Assembly: GCF_005116645.1 (NCBI RefSeq)
Contig: NZ_SWCM01000001.1
Location: 806,001 to 870,000 of the forward strand
Direction: 5' to 3'
Length of the DNA stretch: 64,000 bases
DNA from: Desulfopila sp. IMCC35006
GTDB taxonomy: Bacteria > Desulfobacterota > Desulfobulbia > Desulfobulbales > Desulfocapsaceae
Notes under the pieces: model-generated
Seen by the model: only the letters and a program-made list of their open reading frames with translations
Databases searched by the model: none
What the model was told of the DNA's origin: nothing
In this document: positions 45,935 through 54,792 of the stretch, piece by piece
Layout: every line of letters starts with the position of its first letter
Numbering within the stretch: the first letter of the stretch is position 1
Translations under genes and position numbers: made by a program

Positions 45935-46106
45935 CTGATTACCCCTCAAGCTCAGCTTGTCGAAATGGAAGGGTGTGGGCTGTTTGTTTTACGGGTCTCT
46001 GCAGCCAGGGATGGCTGCAGCGAAGCCCCCAGGGATGGGTTTACGGCGTCCCGGGAAACGAACAGCCCACACCCTGGTTCAGTAGCTGAACTTGAGGGGT
46101 AATTAT
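45935..46106 (+). mobile_element. 172-bp palindromic mobile element, copy 3
   Basis: Terminal inverted repeats of about 20 bp with one mismatch inside (ATTACCCCTCAAG on each side). Arms at about 45969-45993 pair with 46049-46075, nearly identical to copy 1. The core holds TGCAGCC/GGCTGCA and AGCCCCCAGGGATGGGTTTA. Perfect 10-bp direct repeats ATAAAACAAT flank it (45925-45934, 46107-46116). It stands in the 617-bp gene-free stretch between TSUP 3 and the BaiN-like gene. Confidence 0.78.
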
Positions 46107-46116
46107 ATAAAACAAT

Positions 46117-46376
46117 GCCCAAGGCCACCAGGCAGAGATGAACAAGACCAGAACAATTCCCATTTCCGGTCAGAAAACGACGAACAAAGAGAAGAAAGTG
46201 GCGTTAATCCGGGTCGGAATCAATGTGGACAGAACCAATCTTTCCCAAGGCGGCAGAAGACCACATATTCCAGTTGTCTGCAATGCGCTGAACGCGTCAA
46301 CACTCTTTACCAACGGCCAGACCGTACCCACTGACGGGACTGCCGGCCACATATCCTAGAACAGAGTATCTACCTG
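46117..46376. other. 260-bp spacer with only a doubtful short ORF
   Basis: A 73-codon frame at 46138-46359 (MNKTRTIPISGQKTTNKEKKV...) lacks a good ribosome site and has no recognised homologue, so I do not call it. No repeat or promoter beyond the mobile element was found. Confidence 0.4.
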
Positions 46377-47612
46377 ATGAAAATTGGAAAAACCATAGTT
46401 ATTGGCGGCGGCGCGGCAGGATTGATGGCCGCCGGCAGGGCAGCCGGGCAAGGCGCAGAGGTGTTCCTGCTGGAAAAGATGGGCCAGACCGGACGAAAAA
46501 TCGGCATCAGCGGCAAGGGTCGATGCAACCTGACCAACGACGCGGCTCTTGAAGATTTCCTGGTCCGTTTCGGCAAGAATGGACGGTTTCTCCGCCAATG
46601 TTTTCAGCAATTCTTTTCATCGGACCTCATCTCTTTTTTTGCAGAGAAAAACCTGCCCATGGTCACCGAACGCGGCGGCCGGATATTTCCCGAAAGTGGT
46701 CGCGCCCTGGATGTAGTAAGAGTTTTAAACAACTGGTTGCAGACTGAGCGGGTCACGGTGAAAAAATCGGCAGCGGTGTCGGCAATCCAGGTCAAAGACG
46801 GCCGGGTAACCGGGGTCGTCTGCAATGGCGTGACAATGGCCTGCGCAAACGTCATTTTAGCCACCGGCGGCAAGTCCTATCCCCGTACCGGTTCGACCGG
46901 AGACGGATACACTCTGGCCGAAAGCCTCGGCCATACCATAGTTCCTCTGCGGCCGGCACTCGTTCCGCTGGTCAGCCGTGATCCCAGAGTTCACCGCATG
47001 GCCGGACTTGAGCTGCGCAACGTACAGGTTCGTGTCTACCTGGACGGGAAACGTAAGGGACAGGAATTCGGCGAGCTCGCTTTCACCGGATTCGGACTTA
47101 CCGGGCCCGTTATTTTAACCCTCAGCAGCGCAATCGTCGACGCACTCAATCGCGGCGGGAAAGTCACCTTGTCGCTTGACCTCAAGCCAGCCCTGGATGA
47201 AAAAAAACTCGACAACCGGTTGATCCGCGATCTCATCAGCCGTGCCGGCGAACCGATTGACAGCATCCTCCGCGGCCTTTTGCCGCAACAGATGGTGCCG
47301 ATCTGCCTCGAATCCTGTGACCTGCCACCTACCGTCGACACCAGAAATTTTCCGGCAAAAATGCGCAAACGCCTGGTCCAGTGGTTGAAAGATTTTCGTG
47401 TTGAGATCAGTGGATACCGCGACTACGATGAGGCAATCGTTACCGCCGGAGGAGTGAGCCTGAAAGAGATCGACCCCACTACCATGGAATCCAGACTCGT
47501 CAAAGGGCTGTACATAGTCGGGGAACTCCTCGATCTGCAGGCCGACACCGGCGGCTATAACCTGCAGGCCGCCTTTTCCACCGGCTGGGTCGCCGGCTCC
47601 TCCATCTCCTAG
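46377..47612 (+). CDS. HI0933/BaiN-family FAD-dependent oxidoreductase
   Basis: A 411-residue flavoprotein. It has the FAD-binding IGGGAAGLMAAGRAAGQGAEV near the N-terminus, GISGKGRCNLTN (the family mark), ATGGKSYPRTGSTGDGY and FTGFGLTGPVIL. The C-terminal VTAGGVSLKEIDPTTMESRLVKGLYIVGELLDLQADTGGYNLQAAFSTG completes the FAD site. HI0933 proteins occur in most bacteria; one relative (BaiN) reduces bile-acid intermediates. Physiological substrate is unknown here. It is followed by a repeat array on the opposite side of which a protease gene converges. Confidence 0.93.
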   Translation: MKIGKTIVIGGGAAGLMAAGRAAGQGAEVFLLEKMGQTGRKIGISGKGRCNLTNDAALEDFLVRFGKNGRFLRQCFQQFFSSDLISFFAEKNLPMVTERGGRIFPESGRALDVVRVLNNWLQTERVTVKKSAAVSAIQVKDGRVTGVVCNGVTMACANVILATGGKSYPRTGSTGDGYTLAESLGHTIVPLRPALVPLVSRDPRVHRMAGLELRNVQVRVYLDGKRKGQEFGELAFTGFGLTGPVILTLSSAIVDALNRGGKVTLSLDLKPALDEKKLDNRLIRDLISRAGEPIDSILRGLLPQQMVPICLESCDLPPTVDTRNFPAKMRKRLVQWLKDFRVEISGYRDYDEAIVTAGGVSLKEIDPTTMESRLVKGLYIVGELLDLQADTGGYNLQAAFSTGWVAGSSIS

Positions 47613-47645
47613 ACAACCAAAAAAGAAATTTTGTGCGGTGCTCCC

Positions 47646-48236
47646 TCACTAATCCAGCCCAACAGCTTTGCGGGATTTTTTTTAATACTCGCTTGTCGGG
47701 TACTCTTTTCAGTACTCGCTTGACGGGTACTCTTTTTAGTCCCCGTGCTGTGCGGGGACTTTGTTCAGTACTCGCTTGACGGGTATAAGTTCCTTCACGA
47801 AATAATTCTCCTGTGAAAAGCACAGGAGGCCTCATAGTATCTCACTAATCCCGCCCAAAAGATTCGCGGGACTCTTTTCAGTACTCGCTTGACGGGTACT
47901 CTTTTTAGTACTCGCTTGACGGGTACTCTTTTTAGTCCCCGTGCTGTGCGGGGACTTTGTTCAGTACTCGCTTGACGGGTATAAGTTCCTTCACGAAATA
48001 ATTCTCCTGTAAAAAGCACAGGAGGCCTCTTTAACATCTCACTAATCCCGCCCAAAAGATTCGCGGGACTATTTTCAGTACTCGCTTGACGGGTATAAGT
48101 TCCTTCACGAAATAATTCTCCTGTAAAAAGCACAGGAGGCCTCTTTAACATCTCACTAATCCCGCCCAAAAGCTTTGCGGGATAAGTTCCTTCACGAAAT
48201 AATTCTCCTGTAAAAAGCACAGGAGAATTATTTCTA
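47646..48236. repeat. Tandem repeat array of small hairpins between convergent genes
   Basis: Units begin at CTCACTAATC (47646, 47841, 48037, 48151) with spacings of 195, 196 and 114 bp. Each combines short hairpins: AGTACTCG/CGGGTACT, AGTCCCCG/CGGGGACT, TCCCGC/GCGGGA and CTCCTGT/ACAGGAG, often followed by a T-run on the plus strand. The last (48201-48236) is a perfect 16-bp inverted repeat (GAAATAATTCTCCTGT). On the minus strand each unit also has AGGAG before GTG and a short open frame starting MKELIP. It looks like expanded terminator-like hairpins. Confidence 0.8.
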
Positions 48237-48249
48237 AGTCACTAAGTCA

Positions 48250-49392
48250 CTAAAACAGCGTCGTACGAAACTCCTCGAAAACTTTTTCGATGGGGATGGC
48301 AAAACCGATTCCTTCTGTGTCCCGAAGCACCATGGTGTTGACGCCGCGCACAAAGCCCTGTTCATCAATAAGCGGACCACCGCTGTTGCCGGGGTTTATG
48401 GCTGCATCGGTCTGCAAATAGACCTGGCCATCGGCTTTCTGTTGCCGATAGCCGGAAAAAACTCCTGCCGTCACGGTAAATCGCAGGCCAACCGGGCTGC
48501 CGATGGTGTACACTTTATCGCCCTGGTGCATCTCCCTGTTCTCTGGAGGTCGCTCTATGTAGGTAAACTCCCCGGAGAAAAGCGACATCAGGGCCAGGTC
48601 ACTGGCTTCGCTGACCAGCAGATAATTGGCGACATGCTCGCTGCCGTCGGCGAGGACGATTTTGATATCTTCGGGCTGAACTTTTCGGTCAAGCTGATTC
48701 AGCTTGTCTATTTCCTGTTGATAACGAGGCAGAAATTTGTTCAATTCCTCCTCACGACTGGCGATGATTATGGCCAGCTGACTGCGCGCTGGACCTTGGT
48801 CCATTCGCTGCAGGGTCTGTTTCATCTCCTCGATTTTCTGCTGTTCAAGCTCGATCAAACGCCTGGTTGTTTCCACTTTTTGTTTAAAATCTGCCAGCTT
48901 TTTTTCATCGAACCGGACGACATGTCGATTGGTGACAATATAATTTTTATTTACAAAAAAACCTGAGCCGGTTCCCCAGGGAGTTTCGATGGAGACCGTC
49001 GAATTTCGCGCCCGTTCGATGGCATTCTGCCCAGGCATAGCGGTTTGCGATGTTGTATGTGGTGCAGGTGCTGCCACCGGCTTCACTTTTTGCTGCACCG
49101 GCACGGCCTCTTCTGCAGCAATCGGTCCCGGTTCGGCAGCTTTTTGGCTCTGTACCGCATGCTGGCGAAATCCGGCAAAGTAATAGGAGCCGGCGGCAAC
49201 TGCAATAACCAGAAGAACGACCTGAAACACAGAAAGACCGGATGCTGCTTTTTCTGTCTTCGCAACATTGTCCACCTTTAATTCTTCTTTTTTCCTGCGC
49301 TCCTGTGCCTCGCGATATTTTGCGAAAATCAAGCCGCAAGCGGCACATTCGGGGCCATTTTCCTGTTCATGCTCACACTTCGGACAGTGCAT
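48250..49392 (-). CDS. Membrane-anchored trypsin-like serine protease with zinc ribbon
   Basis: A 380-residue protein. The N-terminus is a zinc-ribbon (C3-x-x-C6 and C16-x-x-C19), followed by a Lys-rich stretch and a membrane segment (about 53-74: LSVFQVVLLVIAVAAGSYYFAG). The protease domain has H157 (TNRHVV), Asp in EASDLALM and the Ser in NPGNSGGPLID, a DegP/HtrA-like order without PDZ domains. Between His and Asp an unusual coiled coil of about 70 residues is inserted (ETTRRLIELEQQKIEEMKQTLQ and following). The cytoplasmic zinc ribbon and outward protease domain suggest a signalling or quality-control role. The repeat array lies just after its stop. Confidence 0.88.
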   Translation of the reverse strand: MHCPKCEHEQENGPECAACGLIFAKYREAQERRKKEELKVDNVAKTEKAASGLSVFQVVLLVIAVAAGSYYFAGFRQHAVQSQKAAEPGPIAAEEAVPVQQKVKPVAAPAPHTTSQTAMPGQNAIERARNSTVSIETPWGTGSGFFVNKNYIVTNRHVVRFDEKKLADFKQKVETTRRLIELEQQKIEEMKQTLQRMDQGPARSQLAIIIASREEELNKFLPRYQQEIDKLNQLDRKVQPEDIKIVLADGSEHVANYLLVSEASDLALMSLFSGEFTYIERPPENREMHQGDKVYTIGSPVGLRFTVTAGVFSGYRQQKADGQVYLQTDAAINPGNSGGPLIDEQGFVRGVNTMVLRDTEGIGFAIPIEKVFEEFRTTLF

Positions 49393-49479
49393 TTATTTAC
49401 CTGATGCTGATTTTTACAAGAGATATATAGACATAAGCAAATACTCTATTTATCATAGCAGCATAAATACTATCCTTCA

Positions 49480-49929
49480 ATGAACCTTCTCCTTTTCATG
49501 CCCGCCGACATGGTACTTGCAATCACCGATAATGTTTCGATTCCGCTCCATGAGATTACCCTGACCCCAATCCGGGCCCAGGGTGCAGGCGGTCAGAATG
49601 TCAACAAGGTAGCCAGTGCAATCCATCTGCGCTTTGACATCCACAGCTCCTCACTGCCTCCATTTTACAAGGAACGCCTCCTGGCGCTGAGGGACAGCCG
49701 TCTGACCGACGAGGGGATTATTGTCATTAAAGCACAACAGCACCGGACCCAGGAAAAAAACCGGGATGCCGCTCTGCAGCGACTTGTCCTTCTTATCCGT
49801 AAAGCCGTGCACACCCAAAAGAAAAGGCAGCCAACCCGTCCCTCCGGATCCGCCCGGAAAAAACGCGTGGACAGCAAGACGAAACGTGGCCAGGTCAAGA
49901 GCCTGCGAAAAAAAGTAACGGAATCCTGA
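49480..49929 (+). CDS. arfB: ArfB-like peptidyl-tRNA hydrolase (ribosome rescue)
   Basis: A 149-residue class-I release-factor-like protein. It has the catalytic GGQ loop (RAQGAGGQNVNKVASAIHLRFD) and a basic C-terminal tail (TKRGQVKSLRKKV), as in ArfB/YaeJ. It lacks the codon-recognition domain, so it frees ribosomes stalled without a stop codon. The start is uncertain: 49480, 49498 or 49510 are possible. The last aligns with the E. coli start but none has a clear ribosome site. It is followed after 8 bp by the AcvB-like gene on the same strand. Confidence 0.85.
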   Translation: MNLLLFMPADMVLAITDNVSIPLHEITLTPIRAQGAGGQNVNKVASAIHLRFDIHSSSLPPFYKERLLALRDSRLTDEGIIVIKAQQHRTQEKNRDAALQRLVLLIRKAVHTQKKRQPTRPSGSARKKRVDSKTKRGQVKSLRKKVTES

Positions 49930-49937
49930 TACTTCCC

Positions 49938-51323
49938 ATGAAAAGACTACAACAGGTGGCGCTGGTCAGTACCCTGCTGAGCTTGCTTGCAGGTGCAGGC
50001 TGGCTTGCCGTCCATTATCATAAGCCCATCCGGCAGAAAACAATTGCTACCGATCTGTTTGGCACCCTCTCTGTCGCGTACCCTCTTCTGGGGGTGGATC
50101 AGCAGGTGCTCGCTTTTGTCGATACCAGGAAAATCCCCCCTCAAGAACTGGCCGAAAGGATCGCCGGCCTTGGCGCTCTCGCAGTCATTGTCGATGCAGA
50201 ACGCACGATACAGAGTGCATTGACCGGCACGAATCACTGTCTTGCCCCCAAGCAGATAGCCGCATCGATACACGCCCTGGCGACCAAAATCCCCTTGGTT
50301 GACGAGAAGCCTCTCGTCATCAGCGGCATCGACGATGGCGCCCTGATTCCTTTTCTTAATGCACAAGCCCCCATCGATCGGAATAGAACCAATCTTTCCG
50401 TTGGTTTTACGGCAGTACTTCCGCCAAATCTTTCTTTATGTCCTCCATTTCTTATCCGGAAACAGGGACAGCAGCACATTCTTGCACCCTCACCCGGCCT
50501 GACCGGCAACAGCTGGCGTTCGGTCTGGAACGACCAGCCGGAAGTTGAGACAGCAGACTTTGTCCAGGGTATTCCCAAAACCAAAACCTGGATAGCACTG
50601 TACGACACGCCGGTCGAAACCGTCCTCATCAGCGAATTGCAGAAATTATTTTTCCATACCGACGGTCCGCCCGGTGCCATGCCGATTGTCGAGATCCCGG
50701 CAGCGAATGACAATGAAACGGTTACGCTGTTTTATTCCGGTGACGGAGGCTGGCGAGACCTTGATCGCGTGGTGGGCGAAGCTATGGCCAAACAAGGATG
50801 GCCAGTGGTCGGCATCGATTGCCTGCGTGGCTTCTGGAGCAGCAAAACGCCTGAGCAATCGACGGTAGATCTCGCCGGCGCCATGGCGTACTACCGGCAA
50901 AACTGGGGTGCAAAATACTTCGTGCTGGCGGGATATTCCTTTGGCGCGGATATTCTGCCGCCAATCTACAATCGTCTCAGTCCAGCGGACCAGGAAAGTG
51001 TCCGCCTGCTGGTACTCCTGACCCCTTCGAGTCAAATTGATTTCGCCATTCATATCTCCGAATGGTTAGGCAAGAAAAGCAAAGCCTTTCCCATGGCCCC
51101 GGAAATGATGCGCCTGCCGCCAGATAAAATCCTCTGTATTTACGGCCAGGAAGAAAAAAGCGAAACAGCCTGTTCCTACCTTGCCCATACCAGAGCCAGC
51201 ATCCTGGAATTACCGGGCGGTCACCATTTCGATAAAGACTATGAAAAACTGACCCGATTGATTTTAGAACACTACCCCCAGCAAGATGCCCAGGGGGGGA
51301 AACCTTCTGCGCATCGACAATAA
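49938..51323 (+). CDS. AcvB/VirJ-family alpha/beta hydrolase
   Basis: A 461-residue protein with an N-terminal signal/anchor (LVSTLLSLLAGAGWLAVHY) and an alpha/beta hydrolase domain containing the nucleophile S334 in GYSFGA and the strand LFYSGDGGW. The C-terminal HHFDKDY likely supplies the catalytic His. The family was named for virulence protein VirJ/AcvB, and AcvB hydrolyses lysyl-phosphatidylglycerol in the periplasm. The lysyl-PG synthase is not seen here, so the substrate remains open. It probably shares an mRNA with arfB. Confidence 0.8.
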   Translation: MKRLQQVALVSTLLSLLAGAGWLAVHYHKPIRQKTIATDLFGTLSVAYPLLGVDQQVLAFVDTRKIPPQELAERIAGLGALAVIVDAERTIQSALTGTNHCLAPKQIAASIHALATKIPLVDEKPLVISGIDDGALIPFLNAQAPIDRNRTNLSVGFTAVLPPNLSLCPPFLIRKQGQQHILAPSPGLTGNSWRSVWNDQPEVETADFVQGIPKTKTWIALYDTPVETVLISELQKLFFHTDGPPGAMPIVEIPAANDNETVTLFYSGDGGWRDLDRVVGEAMAKQGWPVVGIDCLRGFWSSKTPEQSTVDLAGAMAYYRQNWGAKYFVLAGYSFGADILPPIYNRLSPADQESVRLLVLLTPSSQIDFAIHISEWLGKKSKAFPMAPEMMRLPPDKILCIYGQEEKSETACSYLAHTRASILELPGGHHFDKDYEKLTRLILEHYPQQDAQGGKPSAHRQ

Positions 51324-51384
51324 TTTCCAGCCCTCCACCGTATTGACCGTCGGAATCGCATAATCACTCTTACAGGATCCCTGC

Positions 51385-53406
51385 ATGAAAGTTGTTGATA
51401 AATACCGGCAATCGACTTCGAGAATCGGCATGGAAGGAGCACTGATGGCTCTGTCTCCCCTGCCCTTTCTTTTATTACTGGTCGGGGGCGGCGATGCCAA
51501 ACCGTATCTCTGGCAGGTGACCATCGCATGGATCTCGGCCCCTGCGGCAATCCTGAGCGGCCTCATACTGTTTACCAGGCCGTTTACTGGGAAGATTTGT
51601 GGTGCGATTGCCCTCGTCGGTACGTTTACCATAACCTTGCCATGGCTGATGGTAAACCCTTTTGCGGCATTGACCGGCGCTGTCACGCTCATCGGCGCAT
51701 CCTTTGTACTCATTGATCTACCGATCGACAACGGCAGCGGCCAGCACAAACAGGACATCCTGAACAGATACCTCGAAAAGGCTCGATGGGCCGCGGTGGC
51801 GGTACCATGTATGGCTCTTCTTTGTATGCTCACCCACGCCGATAATGCCGTCTTAGCCGTTTACTGCATTACCGGTTCATTTTTCATCGCCCAGGGGCTG
51901 GCCATTCACTGGGCGATGATGAAAAAATCGTTGTGGCATCTCATCGTGCCCACCGCAGGATCCGGCGCTCTGGGCTGGGCTTTTTTCTCTTCCTTTACCG
52001 ACAGGATCCCGGCTTTTGTACTGCTGTTCAGTTTACTCGGTCTGCTTGCCCTGCCACGATCCATATTCCTGACGGAAAGACGGGAACATCTGTGGGAAAT
52101 CCTGATGAACCACCCGGCCCGGATTCTCCTGTCCACCTTTTCTGCCCTTGGTGTTCTTGGCACAGCGCTTCTGTCTTTGCCGATTGCCACGACAAAAGAA
52201 GCCATCCACCTCGTCGATGCGGCATTCACCTCGGTAAGCGCCGTTTGTGTTACAGGTCTTATTGTCCTGGATACGCCGAACGATTTCACCCTGTATGGAC
52301 AGATTTTCATCCTGCTGCTTATCCAGCTCGGCGGCCTCGGTATAATGAGCATTACCACCGTCGCCCTGCATGCGATGGGCCGCCGCCTCAGTCTCAAGCA
52401 GGAACGGTTATTGACCTCGATCACGGATACCGACCATAACGACCTGGTGCACTCACTCAGGACAATTCTCAAATTTACCTTTATTGCCGAAGCGACCGGC
52501 GCATCGTTACTGACCATGCTGTTTATTTTTTCTGGTGCGCCCCCGGGCGAGGCTTGCTGGCGTGGCTTGTTTACTTCAATATCGGCTTTTTGCAACGCCG
52601 GATTTGCCCTGCAAAGCGACAACCTGCTCTCGTACCAGACCAATCCATTAATTCTCCATGTGGTTGCGACCCTCATTATCTTTGGCGGCCTGGCACCGGC
52701 GACAAGTCTGGTCATACCCAGATGGCTCAGTGGAAAACACCTGCCAATCCCGGCGAGAATAGCCTTGATAACCACCTGTGTTCTGCTGGTGTCAGGTACT
52801 TTTTTTATACTGGCCTTTGAATGGAACGGTGTCCTGGCAGGTCTGTCGATTGCCGACAAAGTGCACAACGCATGGTTTCAATCGGTCACTCTGCGCACCG
52901 CCGGATTTAATTCCGTGGATATTGCCCAGGTGACCAATCCAACATTTCTGGTCATGCTCGGTCTTATGTTTATCGGCGGCAGTCCGGGCGGAACCGCCGG
53001 TGGGGTGAAAACCACAACTGTCGGCATTCTGGCCATGACATTCTGGGCAAAAATAACCAATCGCGATGAAATTCTTATCCACAACAGGAGCGTTCGATCC
53101 GCAACGGTGTATCAGGCAATTACCATAGTCACATCCGGCATGATTGTATGGTTCACGGTGGTATTGATGCTGGAAATGACCCAACAGATTTCAGTACGGA
53201 ATATAATTTTTGAGACAACGTCAGCACTTGGCACAGTCGGCTTATCGACCGGTGCAACGCCTTTACTGGATGAGATCGGCAAAATACTGATTATGATTGC
53301 CATGTTTGTCGGAAGAATCGGCCCAATGACTTTGTTCATGCTGCTGAGCAACGATCAGGTCATCGCGAAGTCGCGATCCCCGCATGCCAAAATACCCTTA
53401 ACGTAA
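51385..53406 (+). CDS. TrkH-type potassium transporter with long N-terminal extension
   Basis: A 673-residue membrane protein. The C-terminal about 430 residues form the four-loop Trk channel: TSVSAVCVTGL, TSISAFCNAGF, LRTAGFNSVD and ETTSALGTVGLS are the selectivity-filter repeats, and GGSPGGTAGGVKTTTV follows. An extra region of about 240 residues with about seven hydrophobic segments precedes it. Such extensions occur in some TrkH proteins. It moves K+ together with the TrkA-like protein encoded 17 bp downstream. Confidence 0.92.
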   Translation: MKVVDKYRQSTSRIGMEGALMALSPLPFLLLLVGGGDAKPYLWQVTIAWISAPAAILSGLILFTRPFTGKICGAIALVGTFTITLPWLMVNPFAALTGAVTLIGASFVLIDLPIDNGSGQHKQDILNRYLEKARWAAVAVPCMALLCMLTHADNAVLAVYCITGSFFIAQGLAIHWAMMKKSLWHLIVPTAGSGALGWAFFSSFTDRIPAFVLLFSLLGLLALPRSIFLTERREHLWEILMNHPARILLSTFSALGVLGTALLSLPIATTKEAIHLVDAAFTSVSAVCVTGLIVLDTPNDFTLYGQIFILLLIQLGGLGIMSITTVALHAMGRRLSLKQERLLTSITDTDHNDLVHSLRTILKFTFIAEATGASLLTMLFIFSGAPPGEACWRGLFTSISAFCNAGFALQSDNLLSYQTNPLILHVVATLIIFGGLAPATSLVIPRWLSGKHLPIPARIALITTCVLLVSGTFFILAFEWNGVLAGLSIADKVHNAWFQSVTLRTAGFNSVDIAQVTNPTFLVMLGLMFIGGSPGGTAGGVKTTTVGILAMTFWAKITNRDEILIHNRSVRSATVYQAITIVTSGMIVWFTVVLMLEMTQQISVRNIIFETTSALGTVGLSTGATPLLDEIGKILIMIAMFVGRIGPMTLFMLLSNDQVIAKSRSPHAKIPLT

Positions 53407-53422
53407 CAAAGGAGTTACTGTA

Positions 53423-54082
53423 ATGTTTCAGCAAATACTGATTATCGGCCTGGGTCACTTCGGCATGTCTCTTGCCCGGACCCTGTCTGAAAAAGGCGCA
53501 GAGGTACTTGCCGTGGACGTGAATAAAAACCTGGTTGAGGAGGCCGCCGCCTTTGTCACCGAGGCAATCGTCATTGATGCGACCGATGAAGCGGAACTGG
53601 CCCGGCTGGAACCGGGCAAAAGAGATTCCGCCGTCTGTGCTATCGGCGACGACTCAAAAGAAGCGTCAATCATCTGCACCGCTTTGCTCCGGCAGATGGG
53701 GACACCGGTTGTCATCGCCCGGGCCAACGACGCGATGCATCAGCGTATCCTGCATTTAGTCGGCGCCCATCAGGTAGTCAATCCGGAACAGGAATTCGGC
53801 AAACGGTTTGCCAACCGCATTTTGTACCGGCATCTCATTGCCGACACCAACCTCGGAGAGGATCTGCACCTCACAGAAATTTTCATCCAACCATCGATGA
53901 TTGGTAAAAACCTTATCGATCTGGCCCTGCCCAAGCGCTATGGCGTGATCGTGGTCGGAATCCGAAGGGGCACCCCGCCGAAAATCCTGCCGCCCTCGCC
54001 AAGTGAGCCGCTCCAGGCCAACGACAACCTGATAATCGTCTCAAGTGAGGCAGCTATTCCTAAATTAATTAAGGGGGTTTAG
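53423..54082 (+). CDS. TrkA/KtrA-like potassium channel regulator
   Basis: A 219-residue cytoplasmic RCK protein: one RCK_N domain with the NAD-binding motif GLGHFG and acidic strand-2 end (LAVDVNKNL), and one RCK_C domain (about 140-215). It assembles as an octameric ring that gates a TrkH-type channel in response to nucleotide. It has half the length of E. coli TrkA, as in KtrA. AAGGAG precedes the start. It lies between the trkH-like gene and a HAMP protein gene. Confidence 0.93.
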   Translation: MFQQILIIGLGHFGMSLARTLSEKGAEVLAVDVNKNLVEEAAAFVTEAIVIDATDEAELARLEPGKRDSAVCAIGDDSKEASIICTALLRQMGTPVVIARANDAMHQRILHLVGAHQVVNPEQEFGKRFANRILYRHLIADTNLGEDLHLTEIFIQPSMIGKNLIDLALPKRYGVIVVGIRRGTPPKILPPSPSEPLQANDNLIIVSSEAAIPKLIKGV

Positions 54083-54084
54083 GT

Positions 54085-54792
54085 ATGAAGCTTGCACAAT
54101 CCGTGCGCCTGGCTGCCTGGTTTCTTATCGGCTTGAATCTGGTCATGGCCTTTGGATCGATTTGGATTTTTGTGCGTATGACTCCGGCTATCGAATTCAT
54201 TATTGACCGGAACGTAACATCAATTCAGACTTGCGAGGAAATGCTTGCGGCACTGGCAATGGTCAGGGAGAACCGAGCCGACCGCAAAACAGTGGCAGAT
54301 TCTCCAGAGGATACCTTCAGGGAAGCCCTGCAGAGGGCGCAGCAGAATATTACCGAAGCGGACGAACCGATTATCATCAAAGCAATAAATCAGAGGTACC
54401 GTAAAGCATTTGCCGGCGACGCCGCGGCCCTTACCGGAACGGTCGATGCAATCCTCAGCCTGGGAGCCGCAAACAGAGCGGCGATGGTAGCGGCGGACAA
54501 AAAAGCCAGACAGTTCGGTAATGCCGGCGCCTGGGGGATTGTTTTCATGGCCACGGTGGTATTTCTGATTGGTATGCTTTTTGTTCGCAGCCTGAAAAAA
54601 AACCTCCTGCATCCGTTAGAGGAGATCCACTCGGTAACGGCAACCTTTCGGCAGGGCGACACCATGCGGCGATGCACCGGAACCGGCTTACCTAAAGAGA
54701 TCCATCAGATATACCGGGAATTAAATGACCTCCTCGACAAGGGCACTCAACAGAATTTTCCCGGACAGCAGCAGGAGCATCCCCCTCACTGA
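54085..54792 (+). CDS. HAMP-domain membrane protein without output domain
   Basis: A 235-residue protein with an N-terminal membrane segment (AAWFLIGLNLVMAFGSIWIFV), a periplasmic helical domain of about 115 residues, a second membrane segment (AWGIVFMATVVFLIGMLFV) and a HAMP linker (LLHPLEEIHSVTATFRQGD). It ends after a short tail without a kinase, cyclase or methyl-accepting domain. It starts 2 bp after the TrkA-like gene, so it is probably in the potassium operon. It could pass a periplasmic signal to TrkA/TrkH or be a truncated sensor. Confidence 0.72.
   Translation: MKLAQSVRLAAWFLIGLNLVMAFGSIWIFVRMTPAIEFIIDRNVTSIQTCEEMLAALAMVRENRADRKTVADSPEDTFREALQRAQQNITEADEPIIIKAINQRYRKAFAGDAAALTGTVDAILSLGAANRAAMVAADKKARQFGNAGAWGIVFMATVVFLIGMLFVRSLKKNLLHPLEEIHSVTATFRQGDTMRRCTGTGLPKEIHQIYRELNDLLDKGTQQNFPGQQQEHPPH

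Noticed and set aside
46138-46359. 73-codon frame between element copy 3 and the BaiN-like gene
   Set aside because: No ribosome site, no recognised family and an overlapping frame in another phase, so there is no support for translation.
47795-48220. 141-codon minus-strand frame with repeated RPPVLFTGELFREGTY
   Set aside because: The frame exists only because repeat units of lengths divisible by three lack stops; it spans hairpins and has no homologue or single start, so I treat it as a repeat array, not a protein.
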